A stretch of DNA of 64,000 nucleotides from contig NZ_LMFB01000020.1 of assembly GCF_001426685.1 (NCBI RefSeq), forward strand, positions 122,496 to 186,495. The letters are read 5' to 3'. Position numbers and translations under genes: made by a program. Source of the stretch: Rhizobium sp. Root483D2 (GTDB lineage: Bacteria; Pseudomonadota; Alphaproteobacteria; Rhizobiales; Rhizobiaceae). The notes under the pieces are model-generated. The model was given only the letters and a program-made list of their open reading frames with translations, ran no database searches and was not told where the DNA came from. Every line of letters begins with the position of its first letter. The stretch's first letter is position 1. Below, one piece after another: positions 28,125 through 36,460 of the stretch.

Positions 28125-28458
28125 TTTCGACGAATACCGGCTGTTTCATCAAGATCAGCATAATCCGGCAATGGCCTGACCGCCGTTTCCCGAAGTCCAT
28201 TTTCAGAACGTCCTGATTAAAATGTGACTACCCTCCGCTCAGACCCGTCTGGGCGGAGGGACCTGATCCCGCCCTATCTGGCATGGTTTCTGCATGGCTA
28301 AGCTTAAGGATGCGGTTGCGGGGCGGGTCCTGTTCGATGTGATCGCCGGGCAAGCGGATTGCGGAAATCTTAAGCAACAGCGCCGGCATCAAGCCTCTCC
28401 CGTCAATGCGCGGTGCCCAAGCCGACGAACAACCCAAGCGAACGGACAAGAAGAGCTC
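28125..28458 (+). other. urtA-urtB spacer
   Basis: 334 bases with no supported gene. It contains the strong stem-loop at 28231-28260. An open frame from 28294 runs in phase into urtB but its start lacks a ribosome-binding site and family similarity, so it is treated as untranslated leader. Confidence 0.5.
28231..28260 (+). terminator. 14-bp stem-loop between urtA and urtB (attenuator or mRNA stabiliser)
   Basis: CCCTCCGCTCAGAC (28231-28244) pairs with GTCTGGGCGGAGGG (28247-28260), with one T-G pair and a two-base gap at the apex. No T-run follows, so it is more likely a partial terminator or 3' protector. That would let the binding protein be made in excess over the membrane genes, as is common after binding-protein genes. 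Confidence 0.6.
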
Positions 28459-30066
28459 ATGTATCGCGCCCTCCAGACCTTTCTTGTTGCCCTCTGCCTG
28501 CTGGTCGGTTGCCTTGCAACGGGCCTGCGTGCGCAGGAAGATATCCGGCCGCTGGTCGATGCACTGGGGGCAACCGCGTTCCCGCAGAAGATCGAGGCGG
28601 TCAAGGCGCTGGCCGCATCGGGCAATCCGAAAACGGGCGAAATCCTGCAAAATCTCAGCGACGGCAAACTCTATGCGCCAAGGACCGGCGGCCCGGTCTT
28701 TCTCGAAGGCCCGTCTGACGGCACCTATCTCGATGTGCTGACCGGCGTTGCCGCCGCCGGGGTGCCGGGGAACCTGGCCAAGATCCGGCTGAACAATGGT
28801 TTGCGCGGTGCCATCGGCGCGGCGCTCAGCCAGTTGACCCTTTTAAGCCCCGAGCGCCCGGCACGCCTTGCGGCCGCGCAGGACCTGCTCAAGAGTGCCG
28901 ATCCGGATAATCTCGCGCTGTTGAATTCCGCGCTTTCGCAGGAGCAGGATGCCGAGGTCAAGGCGACGATGGAGGCCGCGCGCGCCGTTATCCTGCTCAA
29001 GACCGATGGCAGCGCTGCGGACAAGAAGTCCGCCATCGACACGATCGCGGCACGCGGCAATCGCGATGCGCTGACAATCCTGACGGCTGCAATGGCGACT
29101 GCGCCGGATGATCTGAAGCCCGCAATCGAGGCGCATATTGACACGATCAACCGCAGCCTTGCCGCCTGGGATGTGGCGCAGAACGTCTGGTACGGCCTGT
29201 CGCTCGGCTCGGTGCTTTTGCTGGCGGCAATCGGCCTTGCCATTACCTTCGGCGTCATGGGCATCATCAACATGGCACATGGCGAAATGGTCATGCTCGG
29301 CGCCTATACGACCTATGTGGTGCAGCAGACGGTGGCGGCCGTTGCCCCCGGCATGACCGATTATTCGCTGGCTTTTGCCGTTCCCGCCGCATTCCTGTTT
29401 ACCGGCCTGGTCGGGGTCGGCATCGAGCGCAGCGTCATCCGCTGGCTCTACGGCCGGCCGCTCGAAACGCTGCTCGCCACCTGGGGTATTTCGCTGATCC
29501 TGCAGCAGGCGATCCGCACCATTTTCGGCCCGACAAACCGGCAGGTGGACAATCCCAGCTGGATGTCCGGCGTCTTTGAGGCCGGTGGTCTCGCCATCAC
29601 CTATAACCGTATGTGGATCATCGTCTTCTCGCTCGGTGTCTTCGTGGCGCTGCTCCTGCTGCTCAAGCGCTCCAAGTTCGGCCTGCAGATGCGCGCGGTC
29701 ACGCAGAACCGGCGCATGGCGTCCTCGATGGGCATTCGCACCCCTTGGGTCGATGCGCTGACCTTTGGCCTCGGTTCCGGCATTGCCGGCATGGCGGGCG
29801 TGGCGCTCAGCCAGATCGACAATGTCTCGCCCAATCTCGGCCAGAACTACATTATCGACAGTTTCATGGTCGTGGTGTTCGGCGGCGTCGGCAATCTCTG
29901 GGGCACGCTGGTCGGCGCCTTGACGCTCGGGATCGCCAACAAGTTCCTTGAGCCCTATGCCGGCGCGGTGCTCGGCAAGATCCTCATCCTCGTCTTCATC
30001 ATCCTATTCATCCAGCGGCGGCCTCGCGGCCTGTTCGCGCTCAAGGGAAGGGCGGTCGAACAATGA
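28459..30066 (+). CDS. urtB: Urea ABC transporter permease UrtB
   Basis: Inner-membrane permease of 535 residues. As in other UrtB proteins, a signal-like segment (MYRALQTFLVALCLLVGCLA) precedes a periplasmic helical region of about 230 residues. The LivH-like core then begins near residue 240 with ITFGVMGIINMAHGEMVMLGAY. ATG 28459 is chosen with AAGAG upstream. It overlaps urtC by 4 bases. Confidence 0.93.
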   Translation: MYRALQTFLVALCLLVGCLATGLRAQEDIRPLVDALGATAFPQKIEAVKALAASGNPKTGEILQNLSDGKLYAPRTGGPVFLEGPSDGTYLDVLTGVAAAGVPGNLAKIRLNNGLRGAIGAALSQLTLLSPERPARLAAAQDLLKSADPDNLALLNSALSQEQDAEVKATMEAARAVILLKTDGSAADKKSAIDTIAARGNRDALTILTAAMATAPDDLKPAIEAHIDTINRSLAAWDVAQNVWYGLSLGSVLLLAAIGLAITFGVMGIINMAHGEMVMLGAYTTYVVQQTVAAVAPGMTDYSLAFAVPAAFLFTGLVGVGIERSVIRWLYGRPLETLLATWGISLILQQAIRTIFGPTNRQVDNPSWMSGVFEAGGLAITYNRMWIIVFSLGVFVALLLLLKRSKFGLQMRAVTQNRRMASSMGIRTPWVDALTFGLGSGIAGMAGVALSQIDNVSPNLGQNYIIDSFMVVVFGGVGNLWGTLVGALTLGIANKFLEPYAGAVLGKILILVFIILFIQRRPRGLFALKGRAVEQ

Positions 30067-31256
30067 TTGCGCAAATGCTGTTCATGCGGCACGAGAAAAA
30101 GACGCTCTGGGCCGTGTTCCTGATCCTGCTGGCCGCAGCCTTAGTGCCGCTTGCCAATCTGCTTATCCCGCAAGACAGCGCCTTCCATGTGCCCGGCTAT
30201 CTCGTGCCGTTGCTTGGAAAATATCTCTGCTACGCGCTTCTTGCGCTCGCACTGGATCTCGTCTGGGGCTATTGCGGCATTCTTTCGCTCGGCCATGGCG
30301 CATTTTTCGCGCTCGGCGGATATGCCATGGGCATGTATCTGATGCGCCAGATCGGCGATCGCGGCGTCTATGCCAATCCGCTGCTGCCGGATTTCATGGT
30401 CTTTCTGAATTGGCAGGAATTGCCCTGGTACTGGTACGGCTTCAACCATTTCGCCTTTGCGGCGCTGATGGTGCTCCTGGTGCCGGGACTGCTTGCCTTC
30501 GTCTTCGGCTGGTTTGCCTTCCGCTCGCGCGTCACCGGCGTCTATCTGTCGATCATCACCCAGGCCATGACCTACGCGCTGCTGCTTGCCTTCTTCCGCA
30601 ACGAAATGGGCTTTGGCGGCAATAACGGCCTCACCGACTTCAAGGAAATCCTCGGCTTCAACGTCCAGGCGGGGGGTACGCGGGCCGCATTGTTTGCCGC
30701 AACCGCTATCGCCTTGGCGCTGGCTCTGCTGCTCAGTTCCGCCATCGTCCGCTCGAAATACGGCAAGGTGCTGGTCGGCGTGCGCGATGCCGAAAGCCGG
30801 ACCCGGTTTCTGGGTTACCGTGTCGAGAACATGAAGCTGTTCATCTTCACCGTCTCGGCGATGATGGCCGGTGTGGCCGGTGCGCTCTACGTGCCGCAGG
30901 TCGGCATTATCAACCCCGGCGAATTCGCTCCGGCAAACTCGATCGAAGTGGTGATCTGGACGGCGGTCGGCGGGCGCGGCACCCTGATCGGCCCGATCAT
31001 CGGCGCCATCCTCGTCAATTTCGGCAAGAGCATCTTCACGGCCGCCTTCCCGGAATTCTGGCTGTTTGCGCTCGGCGCGCTGTTTGTGGCGACCACGCTG
31101 TTCCTGCCCAAGGGCGTGGTCGGGACCGTCCAGCAGTTCCTTGCCCGGCGCAAGGAGCAGAAAAAAGCGGATGCCGTGGAGAAGGCCTACCAGGACAAGG
31201 CGGCTGCCAAGGCGGACAGCCAGCTTGCGACACTGAAACCCCAGGCTGCGGAGTAG
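30063..31256 (+). CDS. urtC: Urea ABC transporter permease UrtC
   Basis: LivM-like permease of 397 residues with LDLVWGYCGILSLGHGAFFA near residues 62-81 and the ATPase-contact loop GVRDAESRTRFLGYRVENMK near 240-259. The C-terminal tail after LARRKEQKKADAVEKAY is charged and Ala/Lys-rich. Overlaps urtB by 4 bases. Confidence 0.93.
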   Translation: MIAQMLFMRHEKKTLWAVFLILLAAALVPLANLLIPQDSAFHVPGYLVPLLGKYLCYALLALALDLVWGYCGILSLGHGAFFALGGYAMGMYLMRQIGDRGVYANPLLPDFMVFLNWQELPWYWYGFNHFAFAALMVLLVPGLLAFVFGWFAFRSRVTGVYLSIITQAMTYALLLAFFRNEMGFGGNNGLTDFKEILGFNVQAGGTRAALFAATAIALALALLLSSAIVRSKYGKVLVGVRDAESRTRFLGYRVENMKLFIFTVSAMMAGVAGALYVPQVGIINPGEFAPANSIEVVIWTAVGGRGTLIGPIIGAILVNFGKSIFTAAFPEFWLFALGALFVATTLFLPKGVVGTVQQFLARRKEQKKADAVEKAYQDKAAAKADSQLATLKPQAAE

Positions 31257-31261
31257 AACCG

Positions 31262-32014
31262 ATGGATGAAAAGACCTCCCGCAGCCTGCTGTATCTCGAT
31301 GGCGTTTCGGTCTCGTTCGACGGATTCAAGGCGCTGAATTCGCTGTCCTTCGTGGTCGAGCCCGGCGAGCTCCGGGCCATAATCGGACCGAACGGGGCCG
31401 GCAAGACGACGATGATGGACATCATCACCGGCAAGACCCGGCCCGACAGCGGCCAGGTGTTCTTCAACGGCGATATCGATCTGACCAAGAAGGACGAGGC
31501 TAATATCGCCCAGCTCGGCATCGGCCGCAAGTTCCAGAAGCCGACGGTGTTCGAAAGCCATACGGTCTGGGACAATATCGAACTGGCGCTCAACCGGAAA
31601 CGCGGGGTGTTTTCGACGCTGTTCTACCGCCTGACACCGGCCGACAAGGCGCGCATCGAGGAGATCCTCGAAACGGTGCGCATGACGTCCCGCAAGGACG
31701 ATCTCGCCGCCAATCTCTCGCATGGGCAGAAACAGTGGCTGGAAATCGGCATGCTTCTGGCGCAGGAACCGAAGCTGCTTCTGGTCGATGAACCGGTGGC
31801 CGGCATGACCGACGCGGAAACGGCCGAGACCGCCATCCTGCTGAAAGAAATCGCCAAGACCCGCTCGGTCGTCGTCGTCGAACATGACATGGGCTTCATC
31901 CGGGATCTCGGCGTCAAGGTAACCTGCCTTGCCGAGGGCTCGGTGCTTGCCGAAGGTTCGATCGATTTCGTCAGCAACGATCCGAAAGTGATCGAGAATT
32001 ATTTGGGGCGGTGA
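31262..32014 (+). CDS. urtD: Urea ABC transporter ATP-binding protein UrtD
   Basis: ATPase of 250 residues with Walker A GPNGAGKTT, the UrtD-type ITGKTRPDSGQVFFNG block, signature region LSHGQKQWLEIGMLL, Walker B LLLVDEPVAGMT and VVVEHDMGFIRDLG. Starts 5 bases after urtC. The palindromic repeat at 32024-32144 lies directly downstream, before urtE. Confidence 0.94.
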   Translation: MDEKTSRSLLYLDGVSVSFDGFKALNSLSFVVEPGELRAIIGPNGAGKTTMMDIITGKTRPDSGQVFFNGDIDLTKKDEANIAQLGIGRKFQKPTVFESHTVWDNIELALNRKRGVFSTLFYRLTPADKARIEEILETVRMTSRKDDLAANLSHGQKQWLEIGMLLAQEPKLLLVDEPVAGMTDAETAETAILLKEIAKTRSVVVVEHDMGFIRDLGVKVTCLAEGSVLAEGSIDFVSNDPKVIENYLGR

Positions 32015-32023
32015 GGATGCGTT

Positions 32024-32144
32024 TACCCTCCCCTTGAGGGGGAGGGTCGGCGCGAAGCGGCGGGGTGGGGTGATTTTCAGCGTCAAACAATGGGTCACCC
32101 CCACCCGCAGCGTTGCTGCGACCTCCCCCCTCAAGGGGGAGGTG
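32024..32144. repeat. Palindromic repeat element inside the urt operon
   Basis: ACCTCCCCCTTGA-type arms: CCCTCCCC/GGGGGAGGG near 32026-32047 and ACCTCCCCCCTC/GAGGGGGAGGT near 32121-32143. An inner arm pair GGTGGGGTGA (about 32063-32072) and TCACCCCCACC (about 32094-32104) makes the whole element a nested palindrome. It sits in the 185-base urtD-urtE spacer and could form a large RNA hairpin within the polycistronic message. Confidence 0.8.
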
Positions 32145-32199
32145 TTACCGAGACAACGCCGCCACCCAGATCGCCGGGATGGACAGAAGGAAGAAGAGC

Positions 32200-32895
32200 A
32201 TGCTGACCGTCGACAACATCAATCTGCACTACGGCGCGGCCCAGGCCCTTCGTGGCGTCTCCATCACGGCGCCGATGGGTAAGATCACCTGTGTGCTCGG
32301 CCGCAACGGTGTCGGCAAGACCAGCCTGTTGCGTGCCATTACCGGTCAGCATGGGCCGAGCGCCGGCACCATCGCCTTCAACGGCACGGTGCTGAACGGC
32401 ATGGCGCCCTATAACCGGGCCAAGCACGGTATCGGGTTCGTGCCGCAGGGCCGCGAAGTCTTTCCGCTTTTGACGGTCAAGGAAAACCTGGAATCGGGCT
32501 ATGCGCCGGTAGCACGCAAGGACCGGTACATTCCCGAGGATATTTTCAACCTGTTTCCGATCCTGCGCTCGATGCTTGGCCGCCGCGGCGGAGATCTGTC
32601 GGGCGGGCAGCAGCAGCAGCTGGCGATTGGCCGGGCGCTGGTGACGCGGCCGAAAATCCTGGTTCTGGACGAGCCGACCGAGGGCATCCAGCCGTCGATC
32701 ATCAAGGATATCGGGCGGGCGATCCAGTATCTGCGCGATTCCACCGGGATGGCAATTCTGCTTGTGGAACAATATCTTGACTTCTGCCGTGAGCTTGCAG
32801 ACCATGTCTATATCATGGACCGCGGCGAGATCGTGCATGAAGGCCCGGCCGAAACGCTGGATACGCCGGAAGCGCGCCGCCACCTCACAGTGTGA
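32200..32895 (+). CDS. urtE: Urea ABC transporter ATP-binding protein UrtE
   Basis: ATPase of 231 residues: MLTVDNINLHYGAAQALRGV, Walker A GRNGVGKTS, LSGGQQQQLAIGRALV, Walker B LVLDEPTEGIQPS and LLVEQYLDFC. The GIQPSI segment is typical of UrtE versus LivF. Start 32200 is chosen with GAAGGAAGA just upstream; a longer frame from 32113 reads through the repeat arm. Followed 6 bases later by ureD. Confidence 0.93.
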   Translation: MLTVDNINLHYGAAQALRGVSITAPMGKITCVLGRNGVGKTSLLRAITGQHGPSAGTIAFNGTVLNGMAPYNRAKHGIGFVPQGREVFPLLTVKENLESGYAPVARKDRYIPEDIFNLFPILRSMLGRRGGDLSGGQQQQLAIGRALVTRPKILVLDEPTEGIQPSIIKDIGRAIQYLRDSTGMAILLVEQYLDFCRELADHVYIMDRGEIVHEGPAETLDTPEARRHLTV

Positions 32896-32901
32896 CATCG
32901 G

Positions 32902-33738
32902 ATGGCAATGGCTGAGGCAGCAGAGATCGCTCCGCAAAGGGCATGGGGCAAAGGGCGGCTGGTGGCAAAGCCGTTTGCGGGGCGTACCCGGCTTTGCGAA
33001 TTCTACCAGGAGGGCTGCGCCAAGATCAGGCTGCCCGATACGTTCGACACGACGATGGAAGCGGTGCTGATCAACAGTTCCGGCGGCCTGACCGGTGGCG
33101 ACCATATGGAGTGGTCGTTCGTGGCCGGCGAGGGCACGCATCTCACCCTGACTACGCAGGCCTGCGAGAAGATCTACAGGGCAAGTGCCGGCACCGCTGA
33201 TGTGACCGCGCAGATTTCGGTTGGCGCGGGGGCGACTGTCCATTGGCTGCCGCAGGAAACCATCCTGTTCGACCGCGCTTCGCTGTCACGCAAGCTGGAG
33301 GTCGATCTGGCCGAAGGGGCGGAATTTCTGGCGGTCGAGGCCGTGCTTCTCGGCCGCAAGGCGATGGGCGAGGCAATGCGCGAAGGCCTGTTTCAGGACC
33401 GCTGGCGCATCCGCAGCAACGGGGCGCTGCTGCATGCGGAAAACCTCAGGCTGAACGGTGATATCACCGGCCTGACGCAGGAGATCTCGGTGCTCGGCGG
33501 GCAGGTGGCTTTTGCGACACTGTTTTACACCGGCGCCGATTGCGAGCGCCACGTCGATACTCTGCGCGGCCTGATCGGTGGTATTGCCGGCGGGGTGAGC
33601 CAGTATCAGGTTGTGGGCAAGGACAAGCTGATTGCCCGCCTCGTTGCGCCGGATGGTTTTGCCTTGAGAAAAATCCTCATCCCGGTCATTTCGCACTTGC
33701 GCAAGGGCGCCTCTGTGCCGAAAGTCTGGAACCTGTAA
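32902..33738 (+). CDS. ureD: Urease accessory protein UreD
   Basis: 278-residue scaffold for urease metallocentre assembly, forming UreDFG on apo-urease. Visible family motifs: [41 protein letters not shown] and the C-terminal [22 protein letters not shown]. It starts 6 bases after urtE, linking urea uptake and hydrolysis in one transcription unit. Confidence 0.94.
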   Translation: MAMAEAAEIAPQRAWGKGRLVAKPFAGRTRLCEFYQEGCAKIRLPDTFDTTMEAVLINSSGGLTGGDHMEWSFVAGEGTHLTLTTQACEKIYRASAGTADVTAQISVGAGATVHWLPQETILFDRASLSRKLEVDLAEGAEFLAVEAVLLGRKAMGEAMREGLFQDRWRIRSNGALLHAENLRLNGDITGLTQEISVLGGQVAFATLFYTGADCERHVDTLRGLIGGIAGGVSQYQVVGKDKLIARLVAPDGFALRKILIPVISHLRKGASVPKVWNL

Positions 33739-33763
33739 TCGACCTGCAATCTGGTGACCGCGC

Positions 33764-34066
33764 ATGAACCTGACACCCCGTGAAAAAGATAAACTGCTGA
33801 TTTCGATGGCAGCGATGGTCGCCCGCCGGCGGCTGGAGCGCGGCGTCAAGCTCAATCATCCTGAAGCGATCGCGCTGATCACCGATTTTGTCGTCGAGGG
33901 CGCCCGCGACGGCCGCTCGGTGCCGGATCTGATGGAGGCGGGGGCGCATGTCATCACCCGCGCCCAAGTGATGGAGGGCATCCCCGAGATGATCCACGAC
34001 ATCCAGATCGAGGCGACGTTTCCGGACGGGACCAAGCTGGTCACCGTTCACGAACCCATTCGCTGA
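33764..34066 (+). CDS. ureA: Urease gamma subunit
   Basis: 100 residues, the standard length. [34 protein letters not shown] and [13 protein letters not shown] are the family landmarks. Structural subunit of the (alpha-beta-gamma)3 urease that converts urea to ammonia and carbamate in the cytoplasm. Confidence 0.96.
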   Translation: MNLTPREKDKLLISMAAMVARRRLERGVKLNHPEAIALITDFVVEGARDGRSVPDLMEAGAHVITRAQVMEGIPEMIHDIQIEATFPDGTKLVTVHEPIR

Positions 34067-34076
34067 GGGAACGGCC

Positions 34077-34331
34077 ATGCTGCAACTGAGACCCAATTGT
34101 GAATGCTGCAACAAGGACCTGCCGCCCGGCAGCCGCGAGGCGATGATCTGCAGTTTCGAATGCACCTTCTGCACCCAGTGTGTTTCCGACGTTCTCGACG
34201 GACAATGCCCCAATTGCAGCGGCGAACTTGTGCGCCGCCCGGTTCGCCCTGCCGCCAAGCTCGGCAAGTTCCCGGCCTCCACAGAGCGGGTCTTGAAGGC
34301 CGAAGGCTGTGCGCCGATCAAGGCTGCCTGA
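34077..34331 (+). CDS. DUF1272 small zinc-ribbon protein
   Basis: 84 residues with eight cysteines in metal-binding pairs: CECC near residues 8-11, a single C near 25, C-x2-C-x2-C near 29-35 and CPNC near 44-47. This matches the DUF1272 family, whose function is unknown. It lies between ureA and ureB with a 10-base spacer, so it is likely co-expressed. A role in nickel/zinc handling for urease is tempting but not shown by sequence. Confidence 0.88.
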   Translation: MLQLRPNCECCNKDLPPGSREAMICSFECTFCTQCVSDVLDGQCPNCSGELVRRPVRPAAKLGKFPASTERVLKAEGCAPIKAA

Positions 34332-34348
34332 ACAGGAGAGATGATACG

Positions 34349-34654
34349 ATGATCCCTGGTGAAATTATTGCGGCAAGCGGTGATATCGAGCTGAATGCAG
34401 GGCTGGAAACCGTGTCGCTGGAGGTCTCCAACAGCGGCGACCGGCCGGTGCAGGTGGGCAGCCATTATCATTTCGCCGAGACGAATGCGGCCCTTTTGTT
34501 CAACAGGCCGGTGGCGCATGGCAGGCGGCTCGATATCCCGGCCGGAACGGCCGTGCGTTTCGAGCCCGGGCAGACCCGCAGCGTCACGCTCATTCCCTTT
34601 GCCGGAAAGCGCGAGGTCTATGGTTTTCGCCAGAAGGTGATGGGTAAGTTATGA
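34349..34654 (+). CDS. ureB: Urease beta subunit
   Basis: 101 residues: [18 protein letters not shown], then [20 protein letters not shown] and [16 protein letters not shown], all strongly conserved in UreB. ACAGGAGAG precedes the start. Separated from ureA by the DUF1272 gene and from ureC by four further genes, so the structural genes are unusually scattered. Overlaps the next gene by 4 bases. Confidence 0.96.
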   Translation: MIPGEIIAASGDIELNAGLETVSLEVSNSGDRPVQVGSHYHFAETNAALLFNRPVAHGRRLDIPAGTAVRFEPGQTRSVTLIPFAGKREVYGFRQKVMGKL

Positions 34655-35085
34655 GGCGTTTTTTCTTCATATCAGGGCTGCTTACCGCCACGCTTTTTCA
34701 AGGTATTGTTTCTGCGCAGGCGCAAGAACAACCGAATGTCGATTGCGCCAATGCCGAGACCCAGACTGACATGACGATCTGCGCCAACAAGGATTACGAG
34801 GCGGCCGATACCGAGCTGAACGCGGTCTATAAGAAGGCCATGGCGGCGATGAAGAATGCCGATAAGGACCTTGCCGAGATCGATGCAAATTATCCCGGCG
34901 CCGTCGATGCCCTGAAGAAAGCCCAGCGGGCCTGGATCGATTATCGTGACGGGCAGTGTGAGCTGGCCGGGTTTGAAGCGCGGGGAGCATCGCTTGAGCC
35001 GATGCTGGTGTCCGTCTGTCTTGCCGGCCTGACGAAGAAGCGTAGCGAGGAACTGAAGGGCTTTACCGAAGGATTTGGAAACTGA
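34651..35085 (+). CDS. LprI/DUF1311-family exported protein
   Basis: 144 residues with a signal peptide ([24 protein letters not shown]). The mature part shows the lysozyme-inhibitor LprI N-terminal pattern: [23 protein letters not shown] and a helical region with [18 protein letters not shown]. Four cysteines probably form two disulfides in the periplasm. The family is named for lysozyme inhibition in some members, but its job in a urease operon is unknown. It overlaps ureB by 4 bases. Confidence 0.85.
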   Translation: MRRFFFISGLLTATLFQGIVSAQAQEQPNVDCANAETQTDMTICANKDYEAADTELNAVYKKAMAAMKNADKDLAEIDANYPGAVDALKKAQRAWIDYRDGQCELAGFEARGASLEPMLVSVCLAGLTKKRSEELKGFTEGFGN

Positions 35086-35123
35086 GCGATGGGAAACCGA
35101 GCGGTAGGGAAACTGAGGTGCCC

Positions 35124-35789
35124 ATGACCGCGCGCCGGACCATCATGATTGTTGGAAACGGGCCGATGCCAAAAGGCGCGGCCGCTGTTATCGACGCCGC
35201 CGATCTGGTGATCCGCTTCAATGATTGCCGCTCCTGTGGCGCTGGGGGAGAGAAGACGGATATCGTCGCCGTCTGCAACACGGGGCGCCCGGCGCTTTCC
35301 ATGCTGGGTGGCGGTGTCTGGAAGAGCCATGCGGCCGTTCGGCAGGCGGCTTCGATCTGGTGTGTCCGTGATGGCGCGAAGTTCCAGGCTCTGCGCGGGA
35401 AACTTAATGTCACGCATCCGGATCTCGGCGATCTCTGCGACGACTATACCGATGGTTTTTTCGCCTTTGCGCAGGCGACCGGGCGGGGCTTCCATACGGT
35501 TCCGGCCTTGACGCATGAGAGCGTCGATGCGGCGCTGGAGCGGTTCGATCCGGGTGCCTATGTCGTGCCGAGCAGCGGCCTGATCGTCATCGCCGAAATC
35601 CTCGCACATTGGCGCCAGCCGGGCGACCGCGTGGTGCTTGCCGGTTTCGGCCATGCGGGCTGGGAGGGGCATCCGTTTGCGGCGGAAAGGGAAATGGTCG
35701 AAGACTTTATTCGCGAAGGAAAGCTGGAGCGGCTTGAACCTTCCATTGCTAAGCCGTCTGCTAATCCTTACATTTTGGCAGAAAGGTAA
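35124..35789 (+). CDS. Urease-operon accessory protein (glycosyltransferase-29-like fold)
   Basis: 221 residues. The N-terminal IMIVGNGPMPKGAA and DLVIRFNDCRSC segments recall the CMP-sialic-acid-binding motif of GT29-like proteins. Further on come VPSSGLIVIAEILAHW and VLAGFGHAGWEGHPF. ATG 35124 is chosen because GAGG lies five bases upstream; the GTG at 35118 is an alternative. Proteins like this recur in rhizobial urease operons and are usually just called urease operon accessory proteins. Substrate and role are unknown. Confidence 0.78.
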   Translation: MTARRTIMIVGNGPMPKGAAAVIDAADLVIRFNDCRSCGAGGEKTDIVAVCNTGRPALSMLGGGVWKSHAAVRQAASIWCVRDGAKFQALRGKLNVTHPDLGDLCDDYTDGFFAFAQATGRGFHTVPALTHESVDAALERFDPGAYVVPSSGLIVIAEILAHWRQPGDRVVLAGFGHAGWEGHPFAAEREMVEDFIREGKLERLEPSIAKPSANPYILAER

Positions 35790-35799
35790 GGAAATCATC

Positions 35800-36063
35800 A
35801 TGGCTGAATCTGCAAAAATCACGTCGAAGAACCAGATCACACTGCCTGCGCGGGTCCGCAAAACGCTGGGGATCGGCGTGGGTGACAAGGTGGATTTTGT
35901 TGCCACAGCCAATGGCACGTTCGAACTGAGGTCCCGCAAGGAGACGCTGGCCGGTCTGCGTGGCGCGATCAAACCCGGCCAGACGATATCGGATGGGGAC
36001 ATCGACAGCTGGATACAGGACGCGCGCTCGGCGGGCGGGAAAGTCAGCGATGATTGGAATTGA
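35800..36063 (+). CDS. AbrB/MazE-type antitoxin
   Basis: 87 residues with the swapped-hairpin DNA-binding pattern AKITSKNQITLPARVRKTLG and GVGDKVDFVATANGTFELRSR. The C-terminal half (GQTISDGDIDSWIQDARSAG) would wrap the toxin. AAGGAA lies upstream. Its 3' end overlaps the PIN-domain gene by 14 bases, the usual antitoxin-first arrangement. Such antitoxins normally repress their own promoter; embedded here, they may depend on urease operon transcription. Confidence 0.88.
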   Translation: MAESAKITSKNQITLPARVRKTLGIGVGDKVDFVATANGTFELRSRKETLAGLRGAIKPGQTISDGDIDSWIQDARSAGGKVSDDWN

Positions 36064-36457
36064 TACCAACGTCCTGCTGCGCTGGCTTGTCGATGCCGGG
36101 ACGATAGATGACGCGCCGGATCAGACACACGTCGTTGAAGACCTGATCCTTCACAGTGAGGAGCAGTTTTTCGTCAATCATATCGTCATTGCGGAAACGA
36201 TATGGGTGCTGCGAAACAGGATGGGCCAAAAGAAGACGATCATTCGCGACATCATCGAGCGCATCTTGCACGCGGCCAATGTGACCGTTCTCGATCCCGA
36301 CAGTGTCAGCAGCGCTCTGAACAGCTTTTTGAACTATCCCGGTGATTACTCTGACCATCTCATCGGAGAGGTCAACAGGAAAAACGGTTGCCGGACGACG
36401 ATGACGTTCGACAAGGCAGCATCGAAATCCCCCAATTTTTCCGAACTTCAGAGGTAG
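36050..36457 (+). CDS. vapC: VapC-type PIN-domain ribonuclease toxin
   Basis: 135 residues with the PIN acidic set: D5 in MIGIDTNVLLRW, E49 in IAETIWVL, D102 in GDYSDHLIG and D121 in TFDKAA. All four expected metal-binding positions are intact, so an active Mg-dependent RNase is expected. Overlaps its antitoxin by 14 bases and ends 3 bases before ureC, so this toxin-antitoxin pair sits inside the urease operon. Confidence 0.88.
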   Translation: MIGIDTNVLLRWLVDAGTIDDAPDQTHVVEDLILHSEEQFFVNHIVIAETIWVLRNRMGQKKTIIRDIIERILHAANVTVLDPDSVSSALNSFLNYPGDYSDHLIGEVNRKNGCRTTMTFDKAASKSPNFSELQR

Positions 36458-36460
36458 ACC

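Noticed and set aside
28294..28458. In-frame upstream extension of urtB by 55 codons.
   Set aside because: No ribosome-binding site at 28294; the signal-like N-terminus of UrtB begins at 28459 with its own AAGAG site.
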